A stretch of DNA of 64,000 bases from positions 91,460 to 155,459 of the forward strand of contig CAKOSE010000001.1 in NCBI GenBank assembly GCA_934102055.1, given 5' to 3'. Below the pieces are notes generated by a model that worked only from the letters and a program-made list of their open reading frames with translations, searched no databases and had not been told where the DNA came from. This document shows positions 18,571-27,900 of the stretch, one piece after another. The stretch comes from an uncultured Bacilli bacterium. Lineage in GTDB: Bacteria > Bacillota_I > Bacilli_A > RF39 > UBA660. Each line of letters begins with the position of its first letter. Position 1 is the stretch's first letter. Made by a program: the position numbers and the translations under genes.

Positions 18571-19686
18571 CTAATTATCAATATTTTTCATTATATAATC
18601 CCCAATTAATTTAGTAGATTGTCCTAATTTGCTTGGTAAGTATTTTTTTCTAAAATCTTCATATGCTTTAACATCATAAGTATCTTCGTTAATGATTCTG
18701 AATAAATCTTTTATGTTTTTTGACGTACAAGTTGGTAAAACTTTGGTAGCATCTAAGTTTATACCGTTTTCTGACATATATTTGTCATAATCATAGACAT
18801 AAAAAAGAACTTTTTTGTCAAGAACAGCAGCTTCTAAACATATTGATGAATAGTCTGTTATGACATAATCAGCAATAGCTAAAAGTTCTATATTCTTAAA
18901 GCCTGGACAATCATATATAATATTATGATCAAATTCAAGAGGTTGATTAGGATGACCTCTTACAATTAATACAAAATCATCTTTATTGTATTCTTTAAAC
19001 ATTTTAGCTGGGCCATCTATATCATACTTTCTAAAAGTTGGAACATAATATACAATTTTTTTGTTTTTAAATTCAGGATATTTCTCCAGTACTTCCTTTT
19101 TGAATTTATTTTCATTTTCTAAGAGATAATCTATTCTAGGAAGTCCATAATGTAATAAAACATCTTTTTTTACATTAAATCCGGCTTCGTAAAAATCATC
19201 AAATGCTGGTCCTCCAGCAAGTATCTTTGTATAATTTTTATGCATACACATAAGTTCAGCCATTTTTTTGTTTCTTCCAGAGGCAGTATCAAGCGTTTGA
19301 TATCCTGACTTTTTAATTTTACCAATAGAATGCCATATTTGCAAGACAACAAGGCTTTTTTTATGATTTAAAACACAGACTGGGATGCAATAAGAATCAA
19401 TTATTGCAATTTTTGATGTTGCTAAATGGTACATCTGTCTAATAATTGTAAAGAAATATGCTGTTTTTTTAAAGATATTCCCTTCAATTCTTTTACACAA
19501 GAATACCATTTTTATACTATTATCTCTTTTTCTTATTTCATCCCTTATCATACTAAAGTCTGTATTTATATCATTAGTTTGTCTGCTTATAAATACTATT
19601 TTCTTATTATTGGTAGGTAATAGTTTTAAAAAGAAATAAATAAATTTTAAGATACCTTTAAAAATATAAATAGCTATTGTTTTCAT
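18571..19686 (-). CDS. TagB/TagF-like CDP-glycerol (or ribitol) phosphotransferase
   Basis: A single-domain member of the CDP-glycerol glycerophosphotransferase family of about 371 residues. A membrane-associating N-terminus is followed by KIVFISRQTND, LQIWHSIGKIKKSG, GLPRIDYL, YVPTFRKYD, RGHPNQP and VITDYSSICLEAAVL, the family's catalytic histidine and nucleotide-binding motifs. It adds or primes polyol phosphate units on a lipid-linked acceptor. The ATG at 19686 is only a few bases behind a TGGTATAAT element, so the message may be nearly leaderless; a TTG at 19722 is the alternative start but its ribosome-binding site is too close. Confidence 0.88.
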   Translation of the reverse strand: MKTIAIYIFKGILKFIYFFLKLLPTNNKKIVFISRQTNDINTDFSMIRDEIRKRDNSIKMVFLCKRIEGNIFKKTAYFFTIIRQMYHLATSKIAIIDSYCIPVCVLNHKKSLVVLQIWHSIGKIKKSGYQTLDTASGRNKKMAELMCMHKNYTKILAGGPAFDDFYEAGFNVKKDVLLHYGLPRIDYLLENENKFKKEVLEKYPEFKNKKIVYYVPTFRKYDIDGPAKMFKEYNKDDFVLIVRGHPNQPLEFDHNIIYDCPGFKNIELLAIADYVITDYSSICLEAAVLDKKVLFYVYDYDKYMSENGINLDATKVLPTCTSKNIKDLFRIINEDTYDVKAYEDFRKKYLPSKLGQSTKLIGDYIMKNIDN

Positions 19687-19732
19687 ATTAATTATACCAT
19701 TGGTAAACGTAATGATTGCCAATTCCTTTCTT

Positions 19733-20680
19733 TTATCTTTTTTTATTAAAACTGATATAGTTTTCTACTTCATCTTCTACTTTTTCACCAAAATCTAGGT
19801 ATAAATTATATGACCATTTCCCTTTTGTTGAAAGATCTTTTCTTTTTACTATATTACCTTCATTTAGTTGTTCTTTTGCGTCGACAATCAAACTAGAGAT
19901 ACGAGGATTTTTTAAAAATGTAATTATTGCTTCTGATCCGTTTAGATCTTCGACCATGGATGGTTTAAAACTTCTATCAGTTTTTTCCCAAGTTTCTAAA
20001 TAATCTGCTAAATCAGATAAATCTGGGAAAACGTCTTTTGTTTCAAATAATGATAAATAACTATAATCATCAAAAACATTATATAATGCATCGTGTGACC
20101 AATCTAAGTATTCTGCATTTGTTAAATAATCTTTCTTTTTATAACCGAATTTATTATATTTTTCATTTATGTAATCTTTTATTTCACTTTTATTTTCATT
20201 TACAATAGTAGGAACTACTTCTGTGAAATAAACTTTATCGGTTAATAAATGTGTTAAGTAACCTTTCATGAATGGTTCATCCATTTTAGATTCATATTTT
20301 GAGTAAAAATAATCAATCATTGGAGAAAATTGATTGTAATCTACTTTTGATTCTGGTCTATCATCTACTGGTTGATAACCATATTCCATTGTAATTTCAG
20401 GGGAAATGAATTTACTTTGATTTTCTTTTATAATGCTACCTGGTAAAAAATGCGAATGATTTCTTCCTGCTTTTCTCATTTGTGATGCAAATTTTTCTAA
20501 TTCCGAAACTTCTTTTGTTTTTGATTTATCTTCTTTTTTCTCAGTTGTTTTTGGTTTTAGTTTTGGAGCATCGCAGGCAATTGCTCCAAGTAAAAATTCT
20601 TTTAAATCATTTCCTTCGTAATGGAAAATATTTGCATTTGTTCTTAATGCTACTGCTAAATGTTGGGCTGTACTTGCCAT
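19733..20680 (-). CDS. Zinc-dependent phospholipase C-like protein, copy 1
   Basis: The 315-residue protein starts MASTAQHLAVALR and contains FLLGAIACDAPK (about 29-40), GRNHSHFLPG (about 73) and PFMKGYLTHLLTDKVYF (about 139-155). The spacing of His, Asp and His-Asp pairs is like that of bacterial zinc-dependent phospholipase C/S1-P1 nuclease-like proteins, which bind metal through such residues. It has no signal peptide, so it is probably cytoplasmic, and its substrate is unknown. It is a tandem paralogue of the next gene, 11 bases away, with an AAGGAG site. The fold assignment rests on motif resemblance only. Confidence 0.5.
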   Translation of the reverse strand: MASTAQHLAVALRTNANIFHYEGNDLKEFLLGAIACDAPKLKPKTTEKKEDKSKTKEVSELEKFASQMRKAGRNHSHFLPGSIIKENQSKFISPEITMEYGYQPVDDRPESKVDYNQFSPMIDYFYSKYESKMDEPFMKGYLTHLLTDKVYFTEVVPTIVNENKSEIKDYINEKYNKFGYKKKDYLTNAEYLDWSHDALYNVFDDYSYLSLFETKDVFPDLSDLADYLETWEKTDRSFKPSMVEDLNGSEAIITFLKNPRISSLIVDAKEQLNEGNIVKRKDLSTKGKWSYNLYLDFGEKVEDEVENYISFNKKR

Positions 20681-20691
20681 ATTATCACTCC

Positions 20692-21609
20692 TTAAATTTT
20701 ATATTTATCTATATTATAATAGATTTCTTTAAATATGCTTTCTGTGTCTTTTTCTAATTTTTCATAATAATCATAAGTTATGTAATCTAATGTTTGATTT
20801 TTTATAGCATTGTTAAATTTTATATTTTGTTTTATTAATCTGATATTTTTAGCTAAGTTATTAGCATTTTCTATGAAACTAATCATTGATTCTGTATCGT
20901 TTAGGTCTTCTATCATTGAAGGTTTAAAACTTTTATTTGATTCTTCCCAATTTCTTAAATATCTAGAAAGATTATAAAAATCTGGGATTTTATTTTCATA
21001 TTTTATAGTTAGAATTGTATTATATTTATTATAATCTTCGTACAGAAAGTGATGCGTCCATGCTAAGTATTCTCCATTAGAGATGTATTCTTTTTTCTTA
21101 TAACCCAAAGAAGAATATTTTTCGTTAATGAAGGAATTTATGCTTTCGATATTATCGTTAATAATCATTGGGGTAATTACTCTGAAGTATAAGTCATCAG
21201 TAATTAAATGAATTAGATACCCTATCATAAATGGTTCTTTAAAATAATCATAATACTTATTGATGAAATATTTTATCATTGGGCAAAACTGTTCATAGCA
21301 AATTACAGAATTGGCATTATCATCAACAGGATTATATCCGTAAATACTTGCGATTTCACTACTGATAAATATTTCTTTTTTATTTTCATTTGTGCTAGGT
21401 CTTAAATAATGAGTATAAGCTCTGGCGGATTTTCTTTCTAAAGTATCTGGCATTTTTATTCCTGTGGTTGTGTTTTTTGTAATATCTTTTTTGGGGGCAT
21501 CACATACTATAGAGCCTAATAAGAACTCAGATAATTCATTTCCTTTAAAGTTAAAATAAATATCATTTATTCTTCTTGCTATAGTTAAATGCTGTAAGGT
21601 ACTAGCCAT
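20692..21609 (-). CDS. Zinc-dependent phospholipase C-like protein, copy 2
   Basis: This 305-residue paralogue of the following gene begins MASTLQHLTIARR and keeps FLLGSIVCDAPK, AYTHYLRP, PFMIGYLIHLITDDLYF and SFKPSMIEDLNDTESM in the same order. The linker after the first motif is shorter than in copy 1. The shared conserved histidines and aspartates suggest a metal-dependent hydrolase. Both copies follow a good promoter at 21634-21661. Why two copies sit in a glycan locus is unclear; an inactive second subunit or different substrates are both possible. Confidence 0.5.
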   Translation of the reverse strand: MASTLQHLTIARRINDIYFNFKGNELSEFLLGSIVCDAPKKDITKNTTTGIKMPDTLERKSARAYTHYLRPSTNENKKEIFISSEIASIYGYNPVDDNANSVICYEQFCPMIKYFINKYYDYFKEPFMIGYLIHLITDDLYFRVITPMIINDNIESINSFINEKYSSLGYKKKEYISNGEYLAWTHHFLYEDYNKYNTILTIKYENKIPDFYNLSRYLRNWEESNKSFKPSMIEDLNDTESMISFIENANNLAKNIRLIKQNIKFNNAIKNQTLDYITYDYYEKLEKDTESIFKEIYYNIDKYKI

Positions 21610-21633
21610 AAATTAAACTCCTCTCTAGTAATT

Positions 21634-21661
21634 ATTATATCATACTATTGACGTAAAACAA
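21634..21661 (-). promoter_or_regulatory. Promoter for the phospholipase-like gene pair
   Basis: On the minus strand TTGTTT (21656-21661) and TATAAT (21634-21639) are spaced by 16 bases, with an extended TGA before the -10, followed by an AGAGAGGAG ribosome-binding site. This splits the minus-strand glycan region into at least two transcription units. Confidence 0.55.
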
Positions 21662-21666
21662 AATTT

Positions 21667-21789
21667 TTACTTTATTATACCTTGTTTTCTGTAGTAATTA
21701 CCTAGTTTTTTATTACGTTGCCCTCCAAAAACTTGTATTATATTAACTCCTGATGAGTTATTGGCTTCGATTACAGAGAAACTACTATA
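21667..21789 (-). pseudogene. C-terminal remnant of a sugar-transfer ATP-grasp gene
   Basis: Directly after the TAA of the upstream glycosyltransferase, and in the same frame, 40 sense codons follow before a second stop. They read VIEANNSSGVNIIQVFGGQ then LGNYYR, which matches the C-terminus of the ATP-grasp gene at 24444-25502 (IIEANASSGINILQLWGGQ, LGDFYR). The rest of that ATP-grasp gene is missing, so this is the tail of a deleted paralogue. The DNA has no start codon or ribosome-binding site of its own. Confidence 0.8.
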
Positions 21790-23280
21790 TTAGTTCTTTT
21801 TGAAATACATTTGTACTTCACGTAAATATTTTATTACAAAACGTAATAATAGAAAGTGCTCGATAAGTAATGTTCTGTTATTTTTTACAGAATATATTTT
21901 ATTTTTTAATATACCACATCTTTTTTTCATTTTATTGTGCTTATCAATATTTATATTTGGTTTAAATATAATATCCAATTCATTATACTTTGTGTAAAAC
22001 ATGAGTCTTGTTTTTTTTCTATCTAAAGTAATAAAACCAGAAAAACTTTTAATAATATTCATGTCATCATTTAAAAATGATTTTCTATTTTTATCTGTTT
22101 CTAAAAGATTTATTTTATAAGTTTTCCCAACTTCGTCAACATATAAATGATTAAACTCAAAATATGATGACATTTTTATCAATCCATTTATCCAGAGTTT
22201 TTCTCTTTTTAAGGACATATTAGTTATTGAAAAACTATTTTTGTTTATTATTTTATCAATTTTTTTATTTTTGAAGTAAGCAAAACCATCTTTAAATTCA
22301 AGGTCATCTTTAGGCAATTCATCATATTTTAGTTTTAGTAAATACAACTTGGTATCTAAAACAACTTTATTTGTATTAATTATAACATCATCATCGATTT
22401 GTTTTATTATGTTAATTATTCTATTTTGATAATCTTTTTTTATAGTTGGAGATATGTTTTCAGGAATTTCTTCCCCTACCCTATATTTTATGGCATTGAT
22501 AAGAATGTATTGTATATAGGGTAGTATTGACTTATATTTGTTTTTTGATAGTTCTACTAAATATTCATAATAATACTTTACGGTGTCTGTATATGCTTCA
22601 ACTTTATATTTCTTATTTTGAGTTGCAGATGTCATATCAGATCTTTTTCTTATATTATAGATACAATCACTCATTAAAGCATACTTTTCTTTTTTTAATA
22701 TAATCTCAGTTACATATTTAGCATCTTCGGCATATTTTAACTTTTCATCAAATTTATAATTCTTTGCAACTTCTGTTCTTATAAAAACCGAAGCAACACT
22801 TAATTGGATAAAGCTTGGACAGTCATTAATATTTATTGTTTTATTTCCATTTTCATATTTATAATCCAAAGAATGAACACTTTTTTTTCCTTCAAAGTAT
22901 TTTTGCCTACAACTAATTAGATCAATATTTTTATTGGTGTCAAAAAAGTGATTAATTTTTTGAAAAACGTCATTGTTCCAAATATCGTCAGCATCAAAAA
23001 AATTAATGTATTCCCCAGTGGCAAGTTTGAGTCCTTCGTTTCTGGCTTTAGAAACACCACTATTTTTTTGTTTTTTATAAATTACATTATTGGGATACCT
23101 ACTTACATATTTTTTACATATTTCATCTGAATTATCTGTACTTCCATCATTAATAAGAATTAATTCAATATTTCTTTCAAAATCTATTGTTTGATTGATA
23201 ACAGAGCTAATTGATTCATCCAGAAAATGTCCAACATTATATATAGGCATAATGACTGAAAATTTAATTTTTTTACTCAT
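21790..23280 (-). CDS. GT2 glycosyltransferase
   Basis: The 496-residue protein has an N-terminal GT2 domain with FSVIMPIYNVGHF, NDGSTDNSDEI and the DxD-type FFDADDIWN (about residue 95), then a long C-terminal part of unassigned beta-rich sequence. It is clearly related to the N-terminal half of the GT2-TagF fusion at 11963-14644 but lacks the polyol-phosphate transferase domain. It is probably a cytoplasmic enzyme adding sugars to a lipid-linked glycan. Its stop is followed in frame by an ATP-grasp remnant, so the original 3' end of the gene may have been altered. Confidence 0.88.
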   Translation of the reverse strand: MSKKIKFSVIMPIYNVGHFLDESISSVINQTIDFERNIELILINDGSTDNSDEICKKYVSRYPNNVIYKKQKNSGVSKARNEGLKLATGEYINFFDADDIWNNDVFQKINHFFDTNKNIDLISCRQKYFEGKKSVHSLDYKYENGNKTININDCPSFIQLSVASVFIRTEVAKNYKFDEKLKYAEDAKYVTEIILKKEKYALMSDCIYNIRKRSDMTSATQNKKYKVEAYTDTVKYYYEYLVELSKNKYKSILPYIQYILINAIKYRVGEEIPENISPTIKKDYQNRIINIIKQIDDDVIINTNKVVLDTKLYLLKLKYDELPKDDLEFKDGFAYFKNKKIDKIINKNSFSITNMSLKREKLWINGLIKMSSYFEFNHLYVDEVGKTYKINLLETDKNRKSFLNDDMNIIKSFSGFITLDRKKTRLMFYTKYNELDIIFKPNINIDKHNKMKKRCGILKNKIYSVKNNRTLLIEHFLLLRFVIKYLREVQMYFKKN

Positions 23281-23291
23281 ATAGCACCTCT

Positions 23292-24416
23292 TTACTCGTT
23301 AACTGGTAGTTCCCATTTTTTTATGTTCTTGTTTTTATTTTTGAGTCTTTTATAATTAATAAGTTTTTCCAGTTGCTTTTTCTTTCCAATTTCATCAGGT
23401 ATTTGTTGTCCTAAAAACTGTGTTTTCCCGTTTCCTTCGACTATTACTACTTCACCTTTGTCATTGATTGCAACATCCCAACCTATGTATCTTGTTTTGT
23501 CAAACGCTAGTGCTGCTTTTTTGGCTACATTTATTACTTCTTGCCATTTTGGTATTTGAAAGCCTTTAAATCTAATATTGGTATCTGGATGAAACTCATA
23601 AACTATATTTGTTTCATCTTTGCCATCAGTAATTATAATACCAGTTTCTGGATCTATCATAGCTAGTATTCCTCCGTCTCCACCATTATCTACAAATGAA
23701 GATCCTTGTCCTACTTTTATAAATGGTAAATGAATAAAGACATTATCTTTCTCATCTCTATACGTTACTATTCTTAAAGTGTTAAGGGATTCTGGATGCA
23801 AAGAAGCTGTTTCTTTACACTGGATAATTCTTTCTTCTAGTATTACTTCACCGTCTCTTAAAATATAATTAAACATGTCTTTTATGCTATCATATTCAGA
23901 GAAATCTATCAGTTCTATTCCAGAACCAAAAGATGATGAAATAGGTTTTTTAACGAATTGATTATGTTTATGTACGAAATTTTCAAAATCTTTATAATCA
24001 TTTACTCCTATTTTTATCATATCTCTTTTGTAAAATTTCTTTAAAAGTTCGTAAGTTTTATATTTATCATTTAAAGTTTGTTGTCCTTCTATTTGTCCTA
24101 ACAAATACAAATAGTTTTGTCTATCTCTATTAATTATAAATTTCTTTCTTTGAAAATGATTTTTGTTTTTAAATCCAAACAAGAAATATTCCTTAAATGA
24201 TAAATTATAATGTGCTCTGCAATAACTCATATCATTTTTAAAGTATTTTTTTTCTGCACTTGATAAATTATGTTTATTTGTATATGTATCTATTGTTTCA
24301 TTTATAACTTTTTTTCTTATTTCATTTGAGCATTGATACATTTTTTTTAAAATAAATGGTTTGAAGATAATTGATTTTCTAGCAAGTCCCATTATAATTT
24401 TCTTTTTTGTTACCAT
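23292..24416 (-). CDS. Sugar-transfer-associated ATP-grasp protein, copy 1
   Basis: The 374-residue protein matches the ATP-grasp family found in surface glycan loci (ATPgrasp_ST). Visible motifs include KPISSSFGSGIELI (ATP-binding loop), EERIIQ, LNTLRIVTYRD, GDGGILAMIDPETG and YIGWDVAINDKGEVVIVEGNGKTQF, the last carrying the metal-binding Glu and Asn. ATP-grasp enzymes form an acyl-phosphate and join it to an amine or hydroxyl; the substrate here is unknown. A GGGAG site lies seven bases before the start. It is one of three such genes in a row. Confidence 0.82.
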   Translation of the reverse strand: MVTKKKIIMGLARKSIIFKPFILKKMYQCSNEIRKKVINETIDTYTNKHNLSSAEKKYFKNDMSYCRAHYNLSFKEYFLFGFKNKNHFQRKKFIINRDRQNYLYLLGQIEGQQTLNDKYKTYELLKKFYKRDMIKIGVNDYKDFENFVHKHNQFVKKPISSSFGSGIELIDFSEYDSIKDMFNYILRDGEVILEERIIQCKETASLHPESLNTLRIVTYRDEKDNVFIHLPFIKVGQGSSFVDNGGDGGILAMIDPETGIIITDGKDETNIVYEFHPDTNIRFKGFQIPKWQEVINVAKKAALAFDKTRYIGWDVAINDKGEVVIVEGNGKTQFLGQQIPDEIGKKKQLEKLINYKRLKNKNKNIKKWELPVNE

Positions 24417-24443
24417 ATTATAACTCCCATCGATTATTTTATT

Positions 24444-25502
24444 TTATTTTATTAAATGATGATATCTATAAAAGTCTCCTAAAGGTTTATTTTTTTGTCC
24501 ACCCCATAACTGAAGAATATTTATACCTGAAGAGGCATTTGCTTCTATGATGCACATACCTTTTTCTGTTAAAAGTACATCCCATGCAACAAAGTTTAAA
24601 TATGGAAATTTATTAGCTAAGTCAACTATTTCACGTTTTATTTTATTCCAACCTGGAATTTTAACTCCTTCTATAGGACGTTTACTATCAGGATGTATCT
24701 TATAAGTCTTTGTGTTGTGCAGACATTTAGCAGCACTTAATTCACCTGTTTCTAAATCCACCTTGGCAACAAGACCTCCTTGACTACCGTTATCAACAGG
24801 TATTGTATTGAAAGTGCCTATTCTTTGAACGGCAAAATAAAGGATAAATTTTTCAGTTTTTGGATCTTTAAAGGTTACTAGTCTAAGAGTATTAGAAGTT
24901 TTATCATAAAGATTATTTAAATATTCATTTTGTTTTACTGTTTCACAAACAAAATAGTTTTTTTCTTTTTCAAAATACTTTAGAATTTCATTTCTAGTTG
25001 TTTCTTTTTCATTTATAAAATACTTTTTATTTAGATACTCAAAAGTAGCTACACCATTACCTTTTCCACTATCTATAGGTTTTAAATATAAACTATTATT
25101 TTTTTCTAAGAATTGTACTAGATCCTCAGTAGTATTTATATTTTCACCAAAATTAGCGATAGATTTATTTTGTTTTAGACAATATATTGCAGGAACATAT
25201 ATGTATTGTTTTAAAAGTTCAGTAGTCACTATTTTATTGTTTAAAATGAATTTGTAATTGCCATTAATGTATCTTGATTTATACCAATCAAATTCTGACA
25301 AGTATTCTTTTTTTCTTTTATGATTAAGTTTATATAGTACTACTTGGTCTCCGATGTATCCGCCGTTAATGTTCCAATAAATTCTCTTGAAAAAAGGAAC
25401 TTTCATATGAGATTTAGCAAATAAAATTCTAACAATCCATAAAAGGGCTAATCTTGCTTTTCTCCCTAAATAATCATTGGTTCTTCTTAAAAATTTCATC
25501 AT
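24444..25502 (-). CDS. Sugar-transfer-associated ATP-grasp protein, copy 2
   Basis: The product of about 352 residues has KPIDSGKGNGVATF (ATP loop), NTLRLVTFKDP, GSQGGLVAKVDLETG and NFVAWDVLLTEKGMCIIEANASSGIN, the same set of motifs as copy 1. The ATG at 25502 lies about eight bases behind an AAAGG site; a GTG at 25511 overlaps the stop of the upstream gene and is less well placed. The remnant at 21667-21789 is a copy of this protein's C-terminus, so a further paralogue once existed in the locus. Confidence 0.82.
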   Translation of the reverse strand: MMKFLRRTNDYLGRKARLALLWIVRILFAKSHMKVPFFKRIYWNINGGYIGDQVVLYKLNHKRKKEYLSEFDWYKSRYINGNYKFILNNKIVTTELLKQYIYVPAIYCLKQNKSIANFGENINTTEDLVQFLEKNNSLYLKPIDSGKGNGVATFEYLNKKYFINEKETTRNEILKYFEKEKNYFVCETVKQNEYLNNLYDKTSNTLRLVTFKDPKTEKFILYFAVQRIGTFNTIPVDNGSQGGLVAKVDLETGELSAAKCLHNTKTYKIHPDSKRPIEGVKIPGWNKIKREIVDLANKFPYLNFVAWDVLLTEKGMCIIEANASSGINILQLWGGQKNKPLGDFYRYHHLIK

Positions 25503-25507
25503 AATTA

Positions 25508-27889
25508 TCACCTTTTCTCTCTTCGATCAATAAATTTAAATAATTTATGTGGCATATGTTTATCATATCCATATATTTTCTTTTTTTGTTCTATTTTATA
25601 TAATAAATACTTTATGGAATGTGGCTTCAACTTATCTATTTTCATATAATCAGGATACCTATTTATTTCTGGAAATTTAATTCCATTATCTGTAATAGAT
25701 ACGTCAAAACCAAAGTATTCAATTTGTTCAAAGAAACTGGAAATTTCTTTTATGTCATTTAAAATTTTTTTCCAATCAGGTATAGATCCTTCGATAGGGA
25801 CATGCGTATCTGGGTGTTCCTTGCAGGATGTTATTTTTAAATCATCTGTTATTATTAATGCATCATGGAAAATACCTGTTTCTTCATCGATAGTAACATT
25901 AATTCCACCAGCTCCAATATTATCAACGGTACCAGTTTTACTTGAACCGAATCTCATGTAAATATTTCCAATTTCAGGAGTTTTGCCATCTGCTTTAAAA
26001 ACTATTACTCTCATTGTGTTAACGGAGCCGGCATATATTTTATTTATAAAATCACTCTGTTTAATATACTCAGTCACTAAATACTCATTATTTTTATCCG
26101 ATAATATATTGATAATATCTTGTTCAGTGGCTTCATTTAAATTTAAGTATAGTTTATTGTTTTTATAGCTTACTCTATAAAAACCTTCTCCGTGAGAACC
26201 ATTATCTCTTTTTAATGCTATATCTCCTTCTTTTTTTATTAAATTAAATATATCTCTATAAGTGTTTTTATACCCACTTGGACAATCCATCATTGGAATT
26301 ATTTGATTTTCACCTTGTCTTAGTCCAATATAATAATAATATTTTGGAAACAAATGATTATACTCGCTGGCAATGTGTTTAATTGTTATTTTATCTTCGA
26401 ACCATACTTTATAATAGTTATTTATATGTCTTAACCATCTGTACTCAAAATCGGATATGAATTTTTTATAATTATCTTTAGTTATGCCATATTGTTCTAA
26501 TCTATATGATAAGAAGCCGTGCCTATATGCCCAAAGTTTTGTTTTTATTGGTACATCTTTATTTTCAAAAAAATCATCTTTAATATTTTTTAACCATCTG
26601 AAACTTAGATATGGCACTAATCCTTTAGGGTAAAAAATATCTGCAAATAATTTTGCGAACTTTAATCTTACTTTCTTTGTAAATATCTTAAACTTAAAAC
26701 CAAAATCTGAATATAGTTTTCTTTTAGTATGATATTTATATGTTAAAAATTCACTGTAGTCTTCATTGAAATAAGAAGCGTTACAGTATTCTGGGTCATT
26801 ACAAATATTAATGATTTTGATGCCTTTATTTGAAATTATTAGTTTTACTTCGGCCATTTCTATTTGAGGAATTTTTTTAAAAATATCGTAAATTATAGAT
26901 TTGATATTTTCAAAATTCTTTTCTATTAAATTTATCAGTTCTTCATTTTTGTAAACTTTGCTGAGTTTTACTGTTTCTTTACCTCTTTTGACTAAACAAA
27001 ATTTAAATCTACCGGTTTTTTCATCAAAGTAAATTCTTGCTTTGCTGTCTTCTTGTTCTTTTTCTTTATTTTTTTTATGTTCCTCAACACTATAATTTTC
27101 TGCTTTATCTTTTCTTGAAATATTATTTTTCTCGGTTATATTATCAACTATATAATCACCATTATTAACTTTAGCAAATAGTTCTCCAATTAAAGGAGCA
27201 AGGCCATCTTTATTGTATACACTTAGATAAATAACTGCAGGTTTGTCATATACTTTGAATGATTTGTTTGGTTCAACTTTTTCGGTAAGGATCAAACTAT
27301 TTGCTTTCTTAGCATTGTTTTTAATAAATGAATCTAATTTTTCTTGTTCTATTTCTTTGTTATTGAGAAAAAACTTTTTATCGTTATACTTGATAGAAAA
27401 CTTTTTTTTATAATCTGAGTACATTAATACCAATGACTTTTGTTTTTTTATGAAATCATAAAAGGAAATTTCATCATTTTTTAAGTTTTTATCGATAGTA
27501 ATTATTTTTAAGTTTCCATCTCTTAAGTACAATTGATAATAAATGGAAAGTAAGTTTTTATTTAACTCGTTAAGTACTTTGTATGTTGTTATGGCATCAG
27601 ATAACCAAACATTATATTTACCATTAGCCCCATATAAATACAAATATTTTTTATATGAAAGATATTTATTAACGTTTTTATTATTAATTTTTAACGTTTT
27701 CATTTGATTAGGCAAATATCCATATTTATATGCTTTTATTTTATTAAAAAATGATGTTTTATGATCGTGAAAAAAGTTATCAATTACTCCTTCTTTCCAT
27801 TCCATAGCTGCATTAAGTGCATAACCATTATAAACCATTCTTGATGAAATGAATGCTAAAATGCTTTTTTTAAACTTTGTTTTTTGCAC
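25508..27889 (-). CDS. Double-module ATP-grasp protein
   Basis: The roughly 793-residue protein has two ATP-grasp-like halves. The second (about 400-793) is complete, with LKRDNGSHGEGFYRV, VNTMRVIVFKADG, GAGGINVTIDEETG and YFGFDVSITDNGIKFPEINRYPDYM. The first half keeps the overall layout (LPNQM, YLYLYGANGKYNVWLSDAITTYKVL, KSIIYDIFKKIPQIEMAEVKLI) but lacks a recognisable glycine-rich loop and may be inactive or structural. The GTG at 27889 is eight bases behind AGAGG; a GTG at 27898 overlaps that site and is less likely. It follows xseB closely. Its substrate is unknown; a role in modifying the surface polymer is inferred from context. Confidence 0.78.
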   Translation of the reverse strand: MQKTKFKKSILAFISSRMVYNGYALNAAMEWKEGVIDNFFHDHKTSFFNKIKAYKYGYLPNQMKTLKINNKNVNKYLSYKKYLYLYGANGKYNVWLSDAITTYKVLNELNKNLLSIYYQLYLRDGNLKIITIDKNLKNDEISFYDFIKKQKSLVLMYSDYKKKFSIKYNDKKFFLNNKEIEQEKLDSFIKNNAKKANSLILTEKVEPNKSFKVYDKPAVIYLSVYNKDGLAPLIGELFAKVNNGDYIVDNITEKNNISRKDKAENYSVEEHKKNKEKEQEDSKARIYFDEKTGRFKFCLVKRGKETVKLSKVYKNEELINLIEKNFENIKSIIYDIFKKIPQIEMAEVKLIISNKGIKIINICNDPEYCNASYFNEDYSEFLTYKYHTKRKLYSDFGFKFKIFTKKVRLKFAKLFADIFYPKGLVPYLSFRWLKNIKDDFFENKDVPIKTKLWAYRHGFLSYRLEQYGITKDNYKKFISDFEYRWLRHINNYYKVWFEDKITIKHIASEYNHLFPKYYYYIGLRQGENQIIPMMDCPSGYKNTYRDIFNLIKKEGDIALKRDNGSHGEGFYRVSYKNNKLYLNLNEATEQDIINILSDKNNEYLVTEYIKQSDFINKIYAGSVNTMRVIVFKADGKTPEIGNIYMRFGSSKTGTVDNIGAGGINVTIDEETGIFHDALIITDDLKITSCKEHPDTHVPIEGSIPDWKKILNDIKEISSFFEQIEYFGFDVSITDNGIKFPEINRYPDYMKIDKLKPHSIKYLLYKIEQKKKIYGYDKHMPHKLFKFIDRREKR

Positions 27890-27900
27890 ATTTGACACCT

